Shown here in pieces: positions 1-7,119 of a stretch of DNA of 11,749 nt. The DNA comes from an uncultured Caldimonas sp. Lineage in GTDB: Bacteria; Pseudomonadota; Gammaproteobacteria; Burkholderiales; Burkholderiaceae. Below the pieces are notes generated by a model. The model searched no databases. It saw only the letters and a program-made list of their open reading frames with translations, and was not told the origin of the DNA. The position numbers and the translations under genes were made by a program. The first letter of the stretch is position 1. Each line of letters opens with the position of its first letter. The stretch covers positions 1 through 11,749 of the forward strand of contig NZ_CAMLJQ010000073.1 of the NCBI RefSeq assembly GCF_946480305.1, in the 5' to 3' direction.

Positions 1-1
1 G

Positions 2-253
2 CTGACCTGCCGCGTGCTGGGCGCCAAGCCGATCGGCATCGACCAGGCGGCCACCGGCGTGCCGATCGAGTTCCCGTTGTGGATCGGGCCCGGCGAGGTG
101 TGCGAGACGGAGTTGTCGTTCGACGCCGAGGCCACCTCACGCGCGCTGCACAACTGGCTGTGGGGTACGGTGTCGTGCACCTACCAATTGCTCAGCGCGC
201 GCGATCCGGCCGAGACGGAATTCGACTTCAGCATCCGCACCGGCCGGCCCTGA
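2..253 (+). CDS. 3' end of an unidentified protein gene (5' truncated by the window)
   Basis: The frame is open from the window edge to a TGA at 251-253 and gives about 83 C-terminal residues; the true start lies upstream. An in-frame GTG at position 14 is not a credible start, because the frame stays open through it. The peptide has alternating hydrophobic and polar stretches (for example IEFPLWIGPG and the end TEFDFSIRTGR), which suggests a beta-rich, soluble C-terminal domain. I see two cysteines (in LTCRVLG and GEVCETE), a third in TVSCTYQ, no CXXC or CXXCH motif, and no membrane segment. I do not recognise the family. It is followed by a short GC hairpin and the nap leader, so it probably belongs to a separate transcription unit. 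Confidence 0.6.
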   Translation: MTCRVLGAKPIGIDQAATGVPIEFPLWIGPGEVCETELSFDAEATSRALHNWLWGTVSCTYQLLSARDPAETEFDFSIRTGRP

Positions 254-257
254 GCGC

Positions 258-270
258 GGGCGGCGCGCCC
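258..270 (+). terminator. Possible weak terminator hairpin after the first gene
   Basis: GGGCG (258-262) pairs with CGCCC (266-270) around a 3-base loop, starting 5 bases after the upstream stop codon. It is followed by TTACACGTTT, which has only a broken T tract. The position suits a terminator for the upstream gene, but the stem is only 5 bp, so this is a weak call. Confidence 0.3.
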
Positions 271-413
271 TTACACGTTTACTGCAAATCTTTCCGACGC
301 ACACTGCACCAAGCCGGCGGCGTGTCGACGCCTGTAGGCACACAGGCTGCTCCCAGGGTGAAGCAAGCGCGGTGGGCCTGACGGACCGAACCGCTCCCCA
401 CGAGGAGACAGTC
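271..413 (+). promoter_or_regulatory. napE leader region, promoter not resolved
   Basis: This stretch must hold the nap promoter if the cluster is not read from upstream. The AT-richest part is 271-293 (TTACACGTTTACTGCAAATC and on), where a -35-like TTTACT (278-283) can be seen but no convincing -10 at the right distance. Neither TTGA nor TCAA occurs anywhere in 254-413, so no FNR/NNR-type half-site is visible. A 6-bp inverted repeat, GCCTGT (330-335) and ACAGGC (342-347), has unknown meaning. Confidence 0.3.
402..407 (+). promoter_or_regulatory. Ribosome binding site that fixes the napE start
   Basis: GAGGAG at 402-407 lies 6 bases before a GTG at 414. This supports GTG 414 over the longer in-frame start at 372, which has no such site. 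Confidence 0.6.
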
Positions 414-578
414 GTGAAAGAACAAGAGCAGTCCGCTCCTTCGACCCGGCAGGAGGAGCTACGCACCTTCCTGTTCCTGACGGTCGTGATGGCTCCGGTC
501 CTGGCGATCGCGATTGTCGGCGGCTACGGGTTCCTGGTGTGGATGTACCAACTGATCACCGGGGACCTGCCCGGATGA
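414..578 (+). CDS. napE: NapE, small membrane protein of the periplasmic nitrate reductase operon
   Basis: The product has 54 residues: a charged N-terminus ([16 protein letters not shown]), then one hydrophobic helix at about residues 18-45 ([20 protein letters not shown] and on to FLVWMYQLI). This matches the short NapE/TorE family of single-pass inner-membrane proteins encoded at the head of nap operons; their biochemical role is not established. I chose the GTG at 414 because of the GAGGAG site in front of it and because the extra 14 residues from an earlier start look like leader translation. Its stop overlaps the napD start (ATGA, 575-578), so the two are probably translationally coupled. 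The call rests on position plus the TM pattern. Confidence 0.82.
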   Translation: MKEQEQSAPSTRQEELRTFLFLTVVMAPVLAIAIVGGYGFLVWMYQLITGDLPG

Positions 579-877
579 GCGGCGCAAGCCCCACCACACG
601 CCCGCCGCAGGGCGATGTACACATCGCCGGCGCCCTGGTCCACGCCCATCCTTCCCACCTGCCGCAGGTGCTGCTGCACCTGCGCGACCTCCCTCACGTC
701 GAAGTGCGACAGCAGTCTGCCGACGGCCGCTTCGTGATCGTGCTCGAAGCTGCCTCGGCGCGCGCCATCGTCGACACGCTGGACCACATCCGTTCGCTGC
801 ATGGCGTGCTCAACGTCGCACTCGTGTACCAGCACGCCGAGCCCGCCGAATCGATGGAACAGGAGATGCCCACATGA
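575..877 (+). CDS. napD: NapD, cytoplasmic chaperone for the NapA Tat signal peptide
   Basis: This 100-residue protein has the NapD hallmarks: a first beta strand with [11 protein letters not shown] (near residues 16-26), the strand GRFVIVLEA, and a C-terminal [11 protein letters not shown] strand, as in the ferredoxin-like NapD fold. NapD proteins bind the twin-arginine leader of NapA and hold it back from export until the molybdenum cofactor and Fe-S cluster are in place. The start at ATG 575 overlaps the napE stop; an in-frame ATG at 539 lies inside napE and would add 12 residues that do not resemble NapD. Its stop overlaps the napA start (ATGA at 874-877), which fits a chaperone made alongside its client. 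The Pro/Arg-rich N-terminus (about 12 residues) is probably disordered. Confidence 0.92.
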   Translation: MSGASPTTRPPQGDVHIAGALVHAHPSHLPQVLLHLRDLPHVEVRQQSADGRFVIVLEAASARAIVDTLDHIRSLHGVLNVALVYQHAEPAESMEQEMPT

Positions 878-3372
878 CGACCCGCCGCGAGTTCATCCGT
901 GACAGCGCCGCTGCTGCCACCGCCGCTGCCGGCGGGCTGCCCGCCATCGGGCAGGCCGCCAACATCGTGACCGACGCATCGAAGACGCAGCTGCAGTGGT
1001 CGAAGGCGCCGTGCCGCTTCTGCGGTGTGGGTTGCGGCGTAAACGTGGCGGTGAAGGACGGCCGTGTGGTGGCCACGCACGGCGACATCAATGCCGAGGT
1101 GAACCGCGGCATCAACTGCGTCAAGGGCTATTTCCTCTCGAAGATCATGTACGGCGAGGACCGGCTGACCCAGCCCCTGCTGCGCATGAAGAACGGCCGG
1201 TACGACAAGAACGGCGAGTTCCAGCCGGTGTCGTGGAACCAGGCCTTCGACGTGATGGCCGAGCAGTTCAAGAAGGCGTTGCGCGACAAGGGCCCGAGCG
1301 CCGTCGGCATGTTCGGCTCCGGCCAATGGACGGTCTGGGAGGGCTATGCCGCGGCCAAACTGTTCAAGGCCGGCTTCCGCTCCAACAACATCGATCCCAA
1401 CGCCCGGCACTGCATGGCCAGCGCGGTGGCCGGTTTCATGCGCACCTTCGGCATGGACGAGCCGATGGGCTGCTACGACGACATCGAGCAGGCCGACGCC
1501 TTCGTGCTGTGGGGCTCGAACATGGCCGAGATGCACCCCATCCTGTGGACGCGGCTGACCGACCGCAGGCTGTCGGCCCCGCACGTGAAGGTGGCCACGC
1601 TGTCGGTGTTCGAGCATCGCTGCTACGACCTGTCGGACCTGACGCTCACCTTCCGCCCGCAGACCGACCTGGCCATCCTCAACTACATCGCAAACCACAT
1701 CATCCAGACCAAGCGCGTGAACCGCGAGTTCATCGACCGCCACACGCGCTTCATGATCGGCAACTCCGACGTCGGGTACGGGCTGCGGCCCGAGCACCCG
1801 CTGCAGCAGAAGGCCAAGTTCGCCAACGACCCCGGCGGCGGGCGACCGGCCACGTTCGAGGAATACGCCAAGTTCGTGGGCACCTTCGAACTGGAGAACG
1901 TGGCGCAAATGGCCCGTGTGCCGAAGGACCGCCTGCAGCGGCTCGCCGAGCTGTATGCGGACCCGAAGGTGAAGGTGATGTCGTTCTTCACGATGGGCTT
2001 CAACCAGCACACGCGCGGCACCTGGTGCAGCCACCTGCTCTACAACCTGCACCTGCTCACCGGCAAGATCTCGCTGCCCGGCAACGGGCCGTTCTCGCTG
2101 ACCGGGCAGCCCTCGGCCTGCGGCACGGCGCGTGAGGTGGGAACCTTCTCGCACCGCCTGCCGGCCGACATGGTGGTGACCAACCCCAAGCACCGGGCGA
2201 TGACGGAACAGATCTGGAAGCTGCCGTCTGGCACCATCCCCGACAAGCCCGGCTACCACGCTGTGCTGCAGAACCGCATGCTCAAGGACGGCAAGCTCAA
2301 CGCCTACTGGGTGCAGTGCAACAACAACATGCAGGCGGCACCCAACATCATGAAGGAGGCCTATCCCGGCTACCGCAACCCGGCGAACTTCATCGTGGTG
2401 TCCGATGCCTACCCGACCGTCACGACGATGGCCGCCGACCTGATCCTCCCCACGGCGATGTGGGTGGAAAAGGAGGGCGCCTACGGCAACGCCGAGCGGC
2501 GCACGCAGTTCTGGCACCAGCTCGTCAAGGCGCCGGGCGAGGCGCGCTCGGACCTGTGGCAGCTGATGGAGTTCTCGAAGCGCTTCCGCATGGAAGAGGT
2601 GTGGCCCGAGGCGCTGCTGGCGCAGAAGCCCGAGTACCGCGGCAAGACGATGTTCGACGTGCTGTTCCGCAACGGCGCGGTCGATTCGTTCCCGTTGACG
2701 CAACTCGACCCCGCGTACGAGAACGACGAAGCAAAGGCCTTCGGCTTCTACGTGCAAAAAGGCCTGTTCGAGGAGTACGCGCAGTTCGGGCGCGGGCACG
2801 GGCATGACCTGGCGCCGTTCGACGTGTACCACCGCGAACGCGGCCTCCGCTGGCCGGTGGTCAACGGGCGCGAGACCCGTTGGCGCTATCGCGAGGGCTA
2901 CGACCCGTACGTGAAGCAGGGCGAGGGCGTGCGGTTCTACGGCAACGCGGACGGCAAGGCCGTGCTGTGGGCGTTCCCGTACGAGCCCGCCGCGGAAGAG
3001 CCGGACAGCAACTACCCCTACTGGCTGTGCACCGGCCGCGTGCTGGAGCACTGGCACTCCGGCTCGATGACGCGGCGGGTGCCCGAGTTGTACCGCGCCT
3101 TCCCGAACGCGGTCTGCTACCTCCATCCCGAGGACGCCCGTGCGCTGAACGTGCGGCGCGGCGAGATCGTCGAGATCAGCTCCCGGCGCGGCTCGATCCG
3201 CTCGCGCGTGGAAACGCGGGGCCGCAACAAGCCACCCAAGGGCTTGATCTTCGTGCCGTGGTTCGACGCGAGCCAACTGATCAACAAGGTCACGCTCGAC
3301 GCCACCTGCCCCATCTCGCTGCAGACCGACTACAAGAAGTGCGCGGTCTCGATCCGCAAGGTGCAAGCCTAG
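874..3372 (+). CDS. napA: NapA, periplasmic nitrate reductase catalytic subunit (Mo-bisMGD, 4Fe-4S)
   Basis: NapA reduces nitrate to nitrite in the periplasm. The 832-residue length is normal for the family. A Tat leader is visible at residues 1-29 ([10 protein letters not shown] then an Ala-rich stretch ending IGQAA). The N-terminal 4Fe-4S motif is C47-X2-C50-X3-C54-X27-C82, in the context CRFCGVGCG and [10 protein letters not shown]180 in [10 protein letters not shown] is the expected cysteine ligand to molybdenum. The body matches the molybdopterin oxidoreductase fold, and the C-terminal molybdopterin dinucleotide-binding domain begins near residue 710 ([20 protein letters not shown]). An AGGAG at 861-865 inside napD precedes the ATG by 8 bases. 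The protein is exported folded by the Tat system and pairs with NapB. The gene looks intact with no missing ligands. Confidence 0.98.
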   Translation: MTTRREFIRDSAAAATAAAGGLPAIGQAANIVTDASKTQLQWSKAPCRFCGVGCGVNVAVKDGRVVATHGDINAEVNRGINCVKGYFLSKIMYGEDRLTQPLLRMKNGRYDKNGEFQPVSWNQAFDVMAEQFKKALRDKGPSAVGMFGSGQWTVWEGYAAAKLFKAGFRSNNIDPNARHCMASAVAGFMRTFGMDEPMGCYDDIEQADAFVLWGSNMAEMHPILWTRLTDRRLSAPHVKVATLSVFEHRCYDLSDLTLTFRPQTDLAILNYIANHIIQTKRVNREFIDRHTRFMIGNSDVGYGLRPEHPLQQKAKFANDPGGGRPATFEEYAKFVGTFELENVAQMARVPKDRLQRLAELYADPKVKVMSFFTMGFNQHTRGTWCSHLLYNLHLLTGKISLPGNGPFSLTGQPSACGTAREVGTFSHRLPADMVVTNPKHRAMTEQIWKLPSGTIPDKPGYHAVLQNRMLKDGKLNAYWVQCNNNMQAAPNIMKEAYPGYRNPANFIVVSDAYPTVTTMAADLILPTAMWVEKEGAYGNAERRTQFWHQLVKAPGEARSDLWQLMEFSKRFRMEEVWPEALLAQKPEYRGKTMFDVLFRNGAVDSFPLTQLDPAYENDEAKAFGFYVQKGLFEEYAQFGRGHGHDLAPFDVYHRERGLRWPVVNGRETRWRYREGYDPYVKQGEGVRFYGNADGKAVLWAFPYEPAAEEPDSNYPYWLCTGRVLEHWHSGSMTRRVPELYRAFPNAVCYLHPEDARALNVRRGEIVEISSRRGSIRSRVETRGRNKPPKGLIFVPWFDASQLINKVTLDATCPISLQTDYKKCAVSIRKVQA

Positions 3373-3385
3373 AAGGAGGTGCGCC

Positions 3386-3859
3386 ATGAGAGCTCTGTTC
3401 AGCCTCCTCGCCCTCGTGGCCGCGCTGACCGGCGCCGCGGCGTGGGCGGTCGACGTGACCGACCGCATGCGCGGTGCGCCCATCACCGAAACCACGCCGC
3501 CGCCGCCCATCGCCAACACCGACAACAGCGACGTGCGCCGGCAGCGCAACTATGCGATGCAGCCGCCGGTCATACCGCACAAGATCGACGGCTACCAGCT
3601 CGACAAGAACGCCAACCGCTGCATGTTCTGCCATGCGCGTGCCAAGACGCAGGAGAGCCAGGCGCCGATGATCAGCGTTACCCACTTCCAGGACCGCGAC
3701 GGCAACTTCCTGGCGGAGCTGTCGCCGCGCCGCTACTTCTGCCTGCAATGCCACGTGCCGCAGGCCGAGTTGAAGCCGCTGGTGGAGAACCGATTCATCG
3801 ATGCCGACGCGATGCTGAACGCACCGCCGGCACCGCCTGCGCCCGCGCGCAGGAAGTAG
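3386..3859 (+). CDS. napB: NapB, dihaem cytochrome c subunit of periplasmic nitrate reductase
   Basis: NapB passes electrons from NapC to NapA. The 157-residue precursor has a Sec signal peptide (about residues 1-21, cleaved near AAWA-VD) and two haem c sites: CMFCH at 79-83 and CLQCH at 119-123. H65 (PHKIDGYQL) and H100 (SVTHF) sit where the distal haem ligands of NapB are expected. Proline-rich stretches flank the haem domain (TTPPPPIAN near 36-44 and [12 protein letters not shown] at the end); the C-terminal one is probably flexible. A strong AAGGAGGT (3373-3380) lies 5 bases before the ATG, in the 13-base gap after napA. This is one of the few junctions here that does not rely on overlap. 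Haem attachment needs the Ccm proteins encoded downstream. Confidence 0.97.
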   Translation: MRALFSLLALVAALTGAAAWAVDVTDRMRGAPITETTPPPPIANTDNSDVRRQRNYAMQPPVIPHKIDGYQLDKNANRCMFCHARAKTQESQAPMISVTHFQDRDGNFLAELSPRRYFCLQCHVPQAELKPLVENRFIDADAMLNAPPAPPAPARRK

Positions 3860-3878
3860 GGCGCGAAGGAGGCTTGCG

Positions 3879-4460
3879 ATGTTCAAACTGCTGCGCCGCT
3901 ACTGGGTCGTGCTGTGGCGGCCGAGCCGCTACTTCAGCCTCGGCTTCCTGACCATCGTCGCGTTCACTGCCGGCATCCTGTTCTGGGGCGGCTTCAACAC
4001 CGCACTGGAGCTGACCAACACCGAGCGCTTCTGCATCGGCTGCCACGAGATGCGCGACAACGTGTACGCCGAGCTGCAGGGCACCATCCACTTCACCAAC
4101 CGCAGCGGCGTGCGTGCCAAGTGCTCGGACTGCCACGTGCCGCACGACTGGACGGACAAGATGGCCCGCAAGATGCAGGCCTCCAAAGAGGTGTGGGGCA
4201 AGATCTTCGGCAGCATCGACACGCCCGAGAAGTTCGCCGAGAAGCGCCTGCAGCTCGCGCAGCACGAGTGGGAGCGGATGAAGTCGAACGACTCGCTCGA
4301 ATGCCGCAACTGCCACGAGTTCGAATACATGGACTTCACGCGGCAGAGCAAGCGCGCCGCCGATGCCCACTCGACCTATCTCGCCAACGGCGAGAAGACC
4401 TGCATCGATTGCCACAAGGGCATCGCGCACAAGCTGCCCGACATGTCGGGCGTGAAGTGA
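3879..4460 (+). CDS. napC: NapC, membrane-anchored tetrahaem quinol dehydrogenase
   Basis: NapC oxidises membrane quinol and feeds NapB/NapA. The 193-residue protein starts with an uncleaved membrane anchor (about residues 17-37, [20 protein letters not shown]). It then carries four haem c sites: CIGCH (52-56), CSDCH (82-86), CRNCH (142-146) and CIDCH (175-179). The CHEM sequence at the first haem is typical of the NapC/NirT/NrfH family. A strong AAGGAGG (3866-3872) precedes the ATG in the 19-base gap after napB. NirT-type homologues serve other reductases, but the position directly after napAB makes NapC the right name. The final base of its TGA is the first base of the ccmA ATG (TGATG), which ties nap to ccm expression. 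Confidence 0.97.
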   Translation: MFKLLRRYWVVLWRPSRYFSLGFLTIVAFTAGILFWGGFNTALELTNTERFCIGCHEMRDNVYAELQGTIHFTNRSGVRAKCSDCHVPHDWTDKMARKMQASKEVWGKIFGSIDTPEKFAEKRLQLAQHEWERMKSNDSLECRNCHEFEYMDFTRQSKRAADAHSTYLANGEKTCIDCHKGIAHKLPDMSGVK

Positions 4461-5098
4461 TGCTGTCGGCCAGCGGCATCGTTCTCGTGCGCGGCAACAC
4501 CTGCATTGCCGCGGGCATCGACTTCGAGCTGGCATCCGGGGGCGCGTTGTTCGTCAGTGGCGACAACGGCAGCGGCAAGAGCACGCTGCTGCGCGCGCTG
4601 TGCGGGCTGCAGCGCCCCCATGCGGGCGAGCTGCGCTGGCGCGGCCAGCCGCTGGCTGCAGACGGGCAGACGTTGCGCCGCGAGCTGCTCCACATCGGCC
4701 ACGATGATGCGCTGCATCCGGACCTCACGCCGCTGGAGAACGTGCAATTGCTGGCGCGGCTGGCCGGCGAGTCGCCCGCACGTCACGCCGTGGCGCAGGC
4801 GCTCGACGTGACCGGGCTGTCGTCCCGGATGCATCTGCCGCTGCGCTGCCTCTCGCGCGGGCAGCGCCGCCGCGTGGCACTGGCGCGGCTGGCGCTGTCG
4901 CGCAAGCCGCTGTGGGTGCTCGACGAACCGCTGGCGGCGCTCGACGATGCCGCAGTCGATGTGATCCGTGGCTGGCTGCAGGCCCACCTGATGGGGGGAG
5001 GCCTGGCCGTCGTTACTTGCCATTCCGATCCATGGTTGCCCACCGAATCGACCCAACTGCTGCGCTTGAAGCGCCCGGCGCCCGCGATCGCGGCTTGA
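4460..5098 (+). CDS. ccmA: CcmA, ATPase of the haem exporter CcmABCD
   Basis: This is the ABC ATPase that works with CcmB and CcmC to release haem-loaded CcmE in System I cytochrome c maturation. It is 212 residues long. It has Walker A GDNGSGKST (34-42), Q-loop region near 80-90, signature LSRGQ (131-135), Walker B LWVLDEP (151-157, catalytic E156) and the H-loop H188 in TCHSD. The signature has Arg where the generic motif has Gly; Ccm ATPases commonly vary here, so this is not a defect. The ATG shares one base with the napC stop. No separate Shine-Dalgarno is obvious, so re-initiation after napC is likely. Confidence 0.95.
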   Translation: MLSASGIVLVRGNTCIAAGIDFELASGGALFVSGDNGSGKSTLLRALCGLQRPHAGELRWRGQPLAADGQTLRRELLHIGHDDALHPDLTPLENVQLLARLAGESPARHAVAQALDVTGLSSRMHLPLRCLSRGQRRRVALARLALSRKPLWVLDEPLAALDDAAVDVIRGWLQAHLMGGGLAVVTCHSDPWLPTESTQLLRLKRPAPAIAA

Positions 5099-5115
5099 GC
5101 GGCCCGTTCGTGCCG

Positions 5116-5748
5116 ATGCTGGCGCGCGGGCTGCGGCTCGCGTGGCGCCGGCCGGTGGACGCGCTCGTCGGGCTCGCCTTCTTCGTGCTCGTCGTCGGGC
5201 TGATACCTCTCGCGCTGGTGCCCGATGCTGCCGCGCGACCGGCCATGGCGGGCGCGGCCTCCTGGATCGCCGCCGTGCTGGCGGCGATGGTGTCGAGTCT
5301 GCGCCTGTTCGGCGACGATGCGGCCAGCGGTGCGCTCGACCAGTTGCTGCTCGCCCCGGGCGGCGCCGTGCCGGCGATGGCCGGACTGCTGGCCGCGCAC
5401 GTGACGGTGACGGCGCTGCCGCTGGTGCTGGTGAGTCCGTTGCTGGCGTTGTTCTTCGACTTGCATGCAAAGGCGTGGGCGGCACTGGCAGCCGCGCTGC
5501 TGCTCGGGCTGCCGGCGCTGTGCCTGCTGGCGGCGCTGGGCGCGGCGTTGACCCACGGTGCGCGAGCCGGTGCGGTGCTGCTGGGCGTGGTCGTGCTGCC
5601 GTGGTGCGTGCCGGTGCTGTTGTTCGGCATACGCGCCGCGCAGCCCGGCGAAACCGGCGCCTTGCTGCTGGTGGCGGCGGTTTCGCTGGCCTGCGCGGCA
5701 CTGGTGCCTCGCGCCGTGGTGGCCGCACTGAAGCTGGGGGCCGGATGA
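5116..5748 (+). CDS. ccmB: CcmB, membrane subunit of the haem exporter
   Basis: CcmB is the ABC permease partner of CcmA in the inner membrane. From ATG 5116 it has 210 residues and six predicted helices (about 16-36, 46-64, 90-113, 120-145, 150-172, 181-203). The family-typical cytoplasmic segment RLFGDDAASGALDQLLL lies at 63-79, and LPWCVPVLLFG at 161-171. The start is uncertain: in-frame alternatives are TTG 5095, whose TTGA overlaps the ccmA stop and mimics the other junctions, GTG 5110, and ATG 5032, which would add 28 residues inside ccmA. None has a clear Shine-Dalgarno. I chose 5116 because the N-terminal amphipathic helix then resembles other CcmB proteins. The stop overlaps ccmC (ATGA). 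Confidence 0.9.
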   Translation: MLARGLRLAWRRPVDALVGLAFFVLVVGLIPLALVPDAAARPAMAGAASWIAAVLAAMVSSLRLFGDDAASGALDQLLLAPGGAVPAMAGLLAAHVTVTALPLVLVSPLLALFFDLHAKAWAALAAALLLGLPALCLLAALGAALTHGARAGAVLLGVVVLPWCVPVLLFGIRAAQPGETGALLLVAAVSLACAALVPRAVVAALKLGAG

Positions 5749-6521
5749 AGCTCTGGCGCTATGCCTCACCCGCGGTCTTCTACCCGTTGGCCGGGCGGTT
5801 GTGGCCAGGGTTCGGGATCGCGGCATCGGCCGCGGCCGCGGCCGGGTTGTGGCTGAGCTTTTTCGTGGCACCGGTCGACGTGCAGCAGGGCGAGGTGTAT
5901 CGCTTGCTCTACCTGCATGTGCCGGCCGCGTGGATGTCGATGTTCATCTACCTCGTGATGGCGGTCTACGCCGGGCTGGGGCTCGTGCTGCGCACCAGGC
6001 TGTCGTCGATGATGGCGCGGGCGCTGGCACCCACGGGGGCGCTGTACTGCGCGATCGCACTTGCCAGCGGAGCCATCTGGGGCAAGCCGACGTGGGGCGC
6101 CTGGTGGGTGTGGGATGCGCGGCTCACCTCGCAGCTGCTGCTGTTGTGCCTGTATGTCGCGTTCATCGCGCTGCACGATGCGTTCGACGACCCGCAGCGC
6201 GGCGAGCGCGCCGCCGGCGTGCTGGCGCTGGCGGGCGTGGTGAACCTGCCGATCATCTATTTCTCGGTGGTGTGGTGGAACACCTTGCACCAGGGCGCCA
6301 GCATCTCACCGACCGCGGGCGCCCGCATGGAAACGAGCATGCTGCTCGCGCTGCTGTGCATGACGCTCGCCTGCTGGTGCCATGCGGTGGCCGCGACCCT
6401 GGTGCGCGTGCGCTGCCTGATCGTGGAGCGCGAGGCCGACGCCCGGTGGATCGCCAAGCAGTTGAATGCGGCGGGTGTGCGGCCTGCATCGCCGGCAACG
6501 GGAGAGGAACGCGTGGCATGA
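5745..6521 (+). CDS. ccmC: CcmC, haem-handling membrane protein that loads CcmE
   Basis: CcmC presents haem to CcmE for covalent attachment and belongs to the haem handling protein family. It has 258 residues and six predicted helices (about 21-41, 61-82, 96-114, 125-147, 157-177, 197-221). The tryptophan-rich WWD motif WGAWWVWD lies at 117-124. The two conserved periplasmic histidines expected to ligate haem are H58 (YLHVPAAW) and H182 (NTLHQGAS). Length and helix count are normal for CcmC and far shorter than CcmF, the other WWD protein in this cluster. The start ATG overlaps the ccmB stop and the stop overlaps the ccmD start, both by 4 bases. Confidence 0.96.
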   Translation: MKLWRYASPAVFYPLAGRLWPGFGIAASAAAAAGLWLSFFVAPVDVQQGEVYRLLYLHVPAAWMSMFIYLVMAVYAGLGLVLRTRLSSMMARALAPTGALYCAIALASGAIWGKPTWGAWWVWDARLTSQLLLLCLYVAFIALHDAFDDPQRGERAAGVLALAGVVNLPIIYFSVVWWNTLHQGASISPTAGARMETSMLLALLCMTLACWCHAVAATLVRVRCLIVEREADARWIAKQLNAAGVRPASPATGEERVA

Positions 6522-6685
6522 ACATCGATTGGGCGCTGTTCTGGCAGATGGGCGGGCATGCGGGGTATGTGTTCGGCGCCTATGGCGGGGCCCTGGCCCT
6601 GGTGGCGCTGGAGGCGTGCTGGCTGTGGCGCCGGGTGCGGCGCGCGGCTGCGCTTGCCGCGGCCCAGCGGGAGGGGCGCCCATGA
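6518..6685 (+). CDS. ccmD: CcmD, small membrane subunit of the haem exporter
   Basis: This short gene gives a 55-residue protein with one helix at about residues 17-38 and a basic segment after it (WRRVRRAAALAAAQREGRP). The arrangement of a short periplasmic head with GGHAGYVFGAYG, one helix and a basic cytoplasmic tail is the CcmD pattern. CcmD aids release of holo-CcmE from the CcmABC complex. Such small genes are easily missed by automatic annotation. Support comes from the fixed position between ccmC and ccmE and from 4-base ATGA overlaps at both ends. Its sequence alone is too short for firm assignment. Confidence 0.9.
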   Translation: MNIDWALFWQMGGHAGYVFGAYGGALALVALEACWLWRRVRRAAALAAAQREGRP

Positions 6686-7119
6686 GCCGGCGCCAACGGC
6701 TGACCGGCACCGCAGTGGCCGTAGGCCTGCTGGCGGCCTCGGCGGCACTGGCAGTGGTGGCGCTGCGCGACAACCTCGTGTTCTTCCACACGCCGAGCCA
6801 GCTACGCGACAGCCCGCCGCGCGCCGGGGCGCCGCTGCGCATCGGCGGCGTGGTCGAGGCCGGATCGTTGGTCCGCGAGGCAGGCAGCCTCACCGTGCGC
6901 TTTGTCGTCACCGACGAGTCGCACCGCGTGCCGGTGGTGTACCGCGGCCTGCTGCCGGATCTGTTCAAGGAGGAGCGCGGCGTCGTGGCGGCCGGTTCGC
7001 TGGGCGAGGACGGCGTCTTCCACGCGGCGCAGGTGCTTGCCAAGCACGATGAGAACTACGTGGCCCCTGGCACCGCCGAGGGCGGGGCCGCGCGGCCGGC
7101 ATGGGTGGTGGAACGATGA
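6682..7119 (+). CDS. ccmE: CcmE, periplasmic haem chaperone
   Basis: CcmE takes haem covalently from CcmC and hands it to the CcmF/H ligase. The 145-residue protein has a basic N-terminus and a signal anchor (about 7-28). A periplasmic beta-barrel (OB-fold) domain follows, containing FFHTPSQL (34-41), LRIGGVVEAGS (52-62) and VPVVYRGLLPDLFKE (83-97). H122 in LAKHDENYV is the covalent haem-binding histidine of the HXXXY class, with Y126 as the axial tyrosine. The short C-terminal tail is Ala/Gly-rich and probably flexible. This is the common His-type CcmE rather than the Cys-type. It overlaps ccmD and ccmF by 4 bases each. Confidence 0.96.
   Translation: MSRRQRLTGTAVAVGLLAASAALAVVALRDNLVFFHTPSQLRDSPPRAGAPLRIGGVVEAGSLVREAGSLTVRFVVTDESHRVPVVYRGLLPDLFKEERGVVAAGSLGEDGVFHAAQVLAKHDENYVAPGTAEGGAARPAWVVER

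Noticed and set aside
372..413. A longer NapE starting at 372
   Set aside because: The added residues (GLTDRTAPHEETV) lack a ribosome site, whereas GAGGAG sits just before GTG 414 and the shorter form matches NapE.
694..3549. A 951-codon open frame on the minus strand across napA
   Set aside because: It is antisense to a clear NapA gene with intact motifs. The translation is low-complexity Arg/His/Val/Ala-rich text typical of shadow frames in GC-rich DNA, and it spans several unrelated genes.
4850..4864. LSRGQ signature in CcmA as a sign of a defective ATPase
   Set aside because: CcmA proteins often vary at the third position; Walker A, Walker B glutamate and H-loop are all intact.
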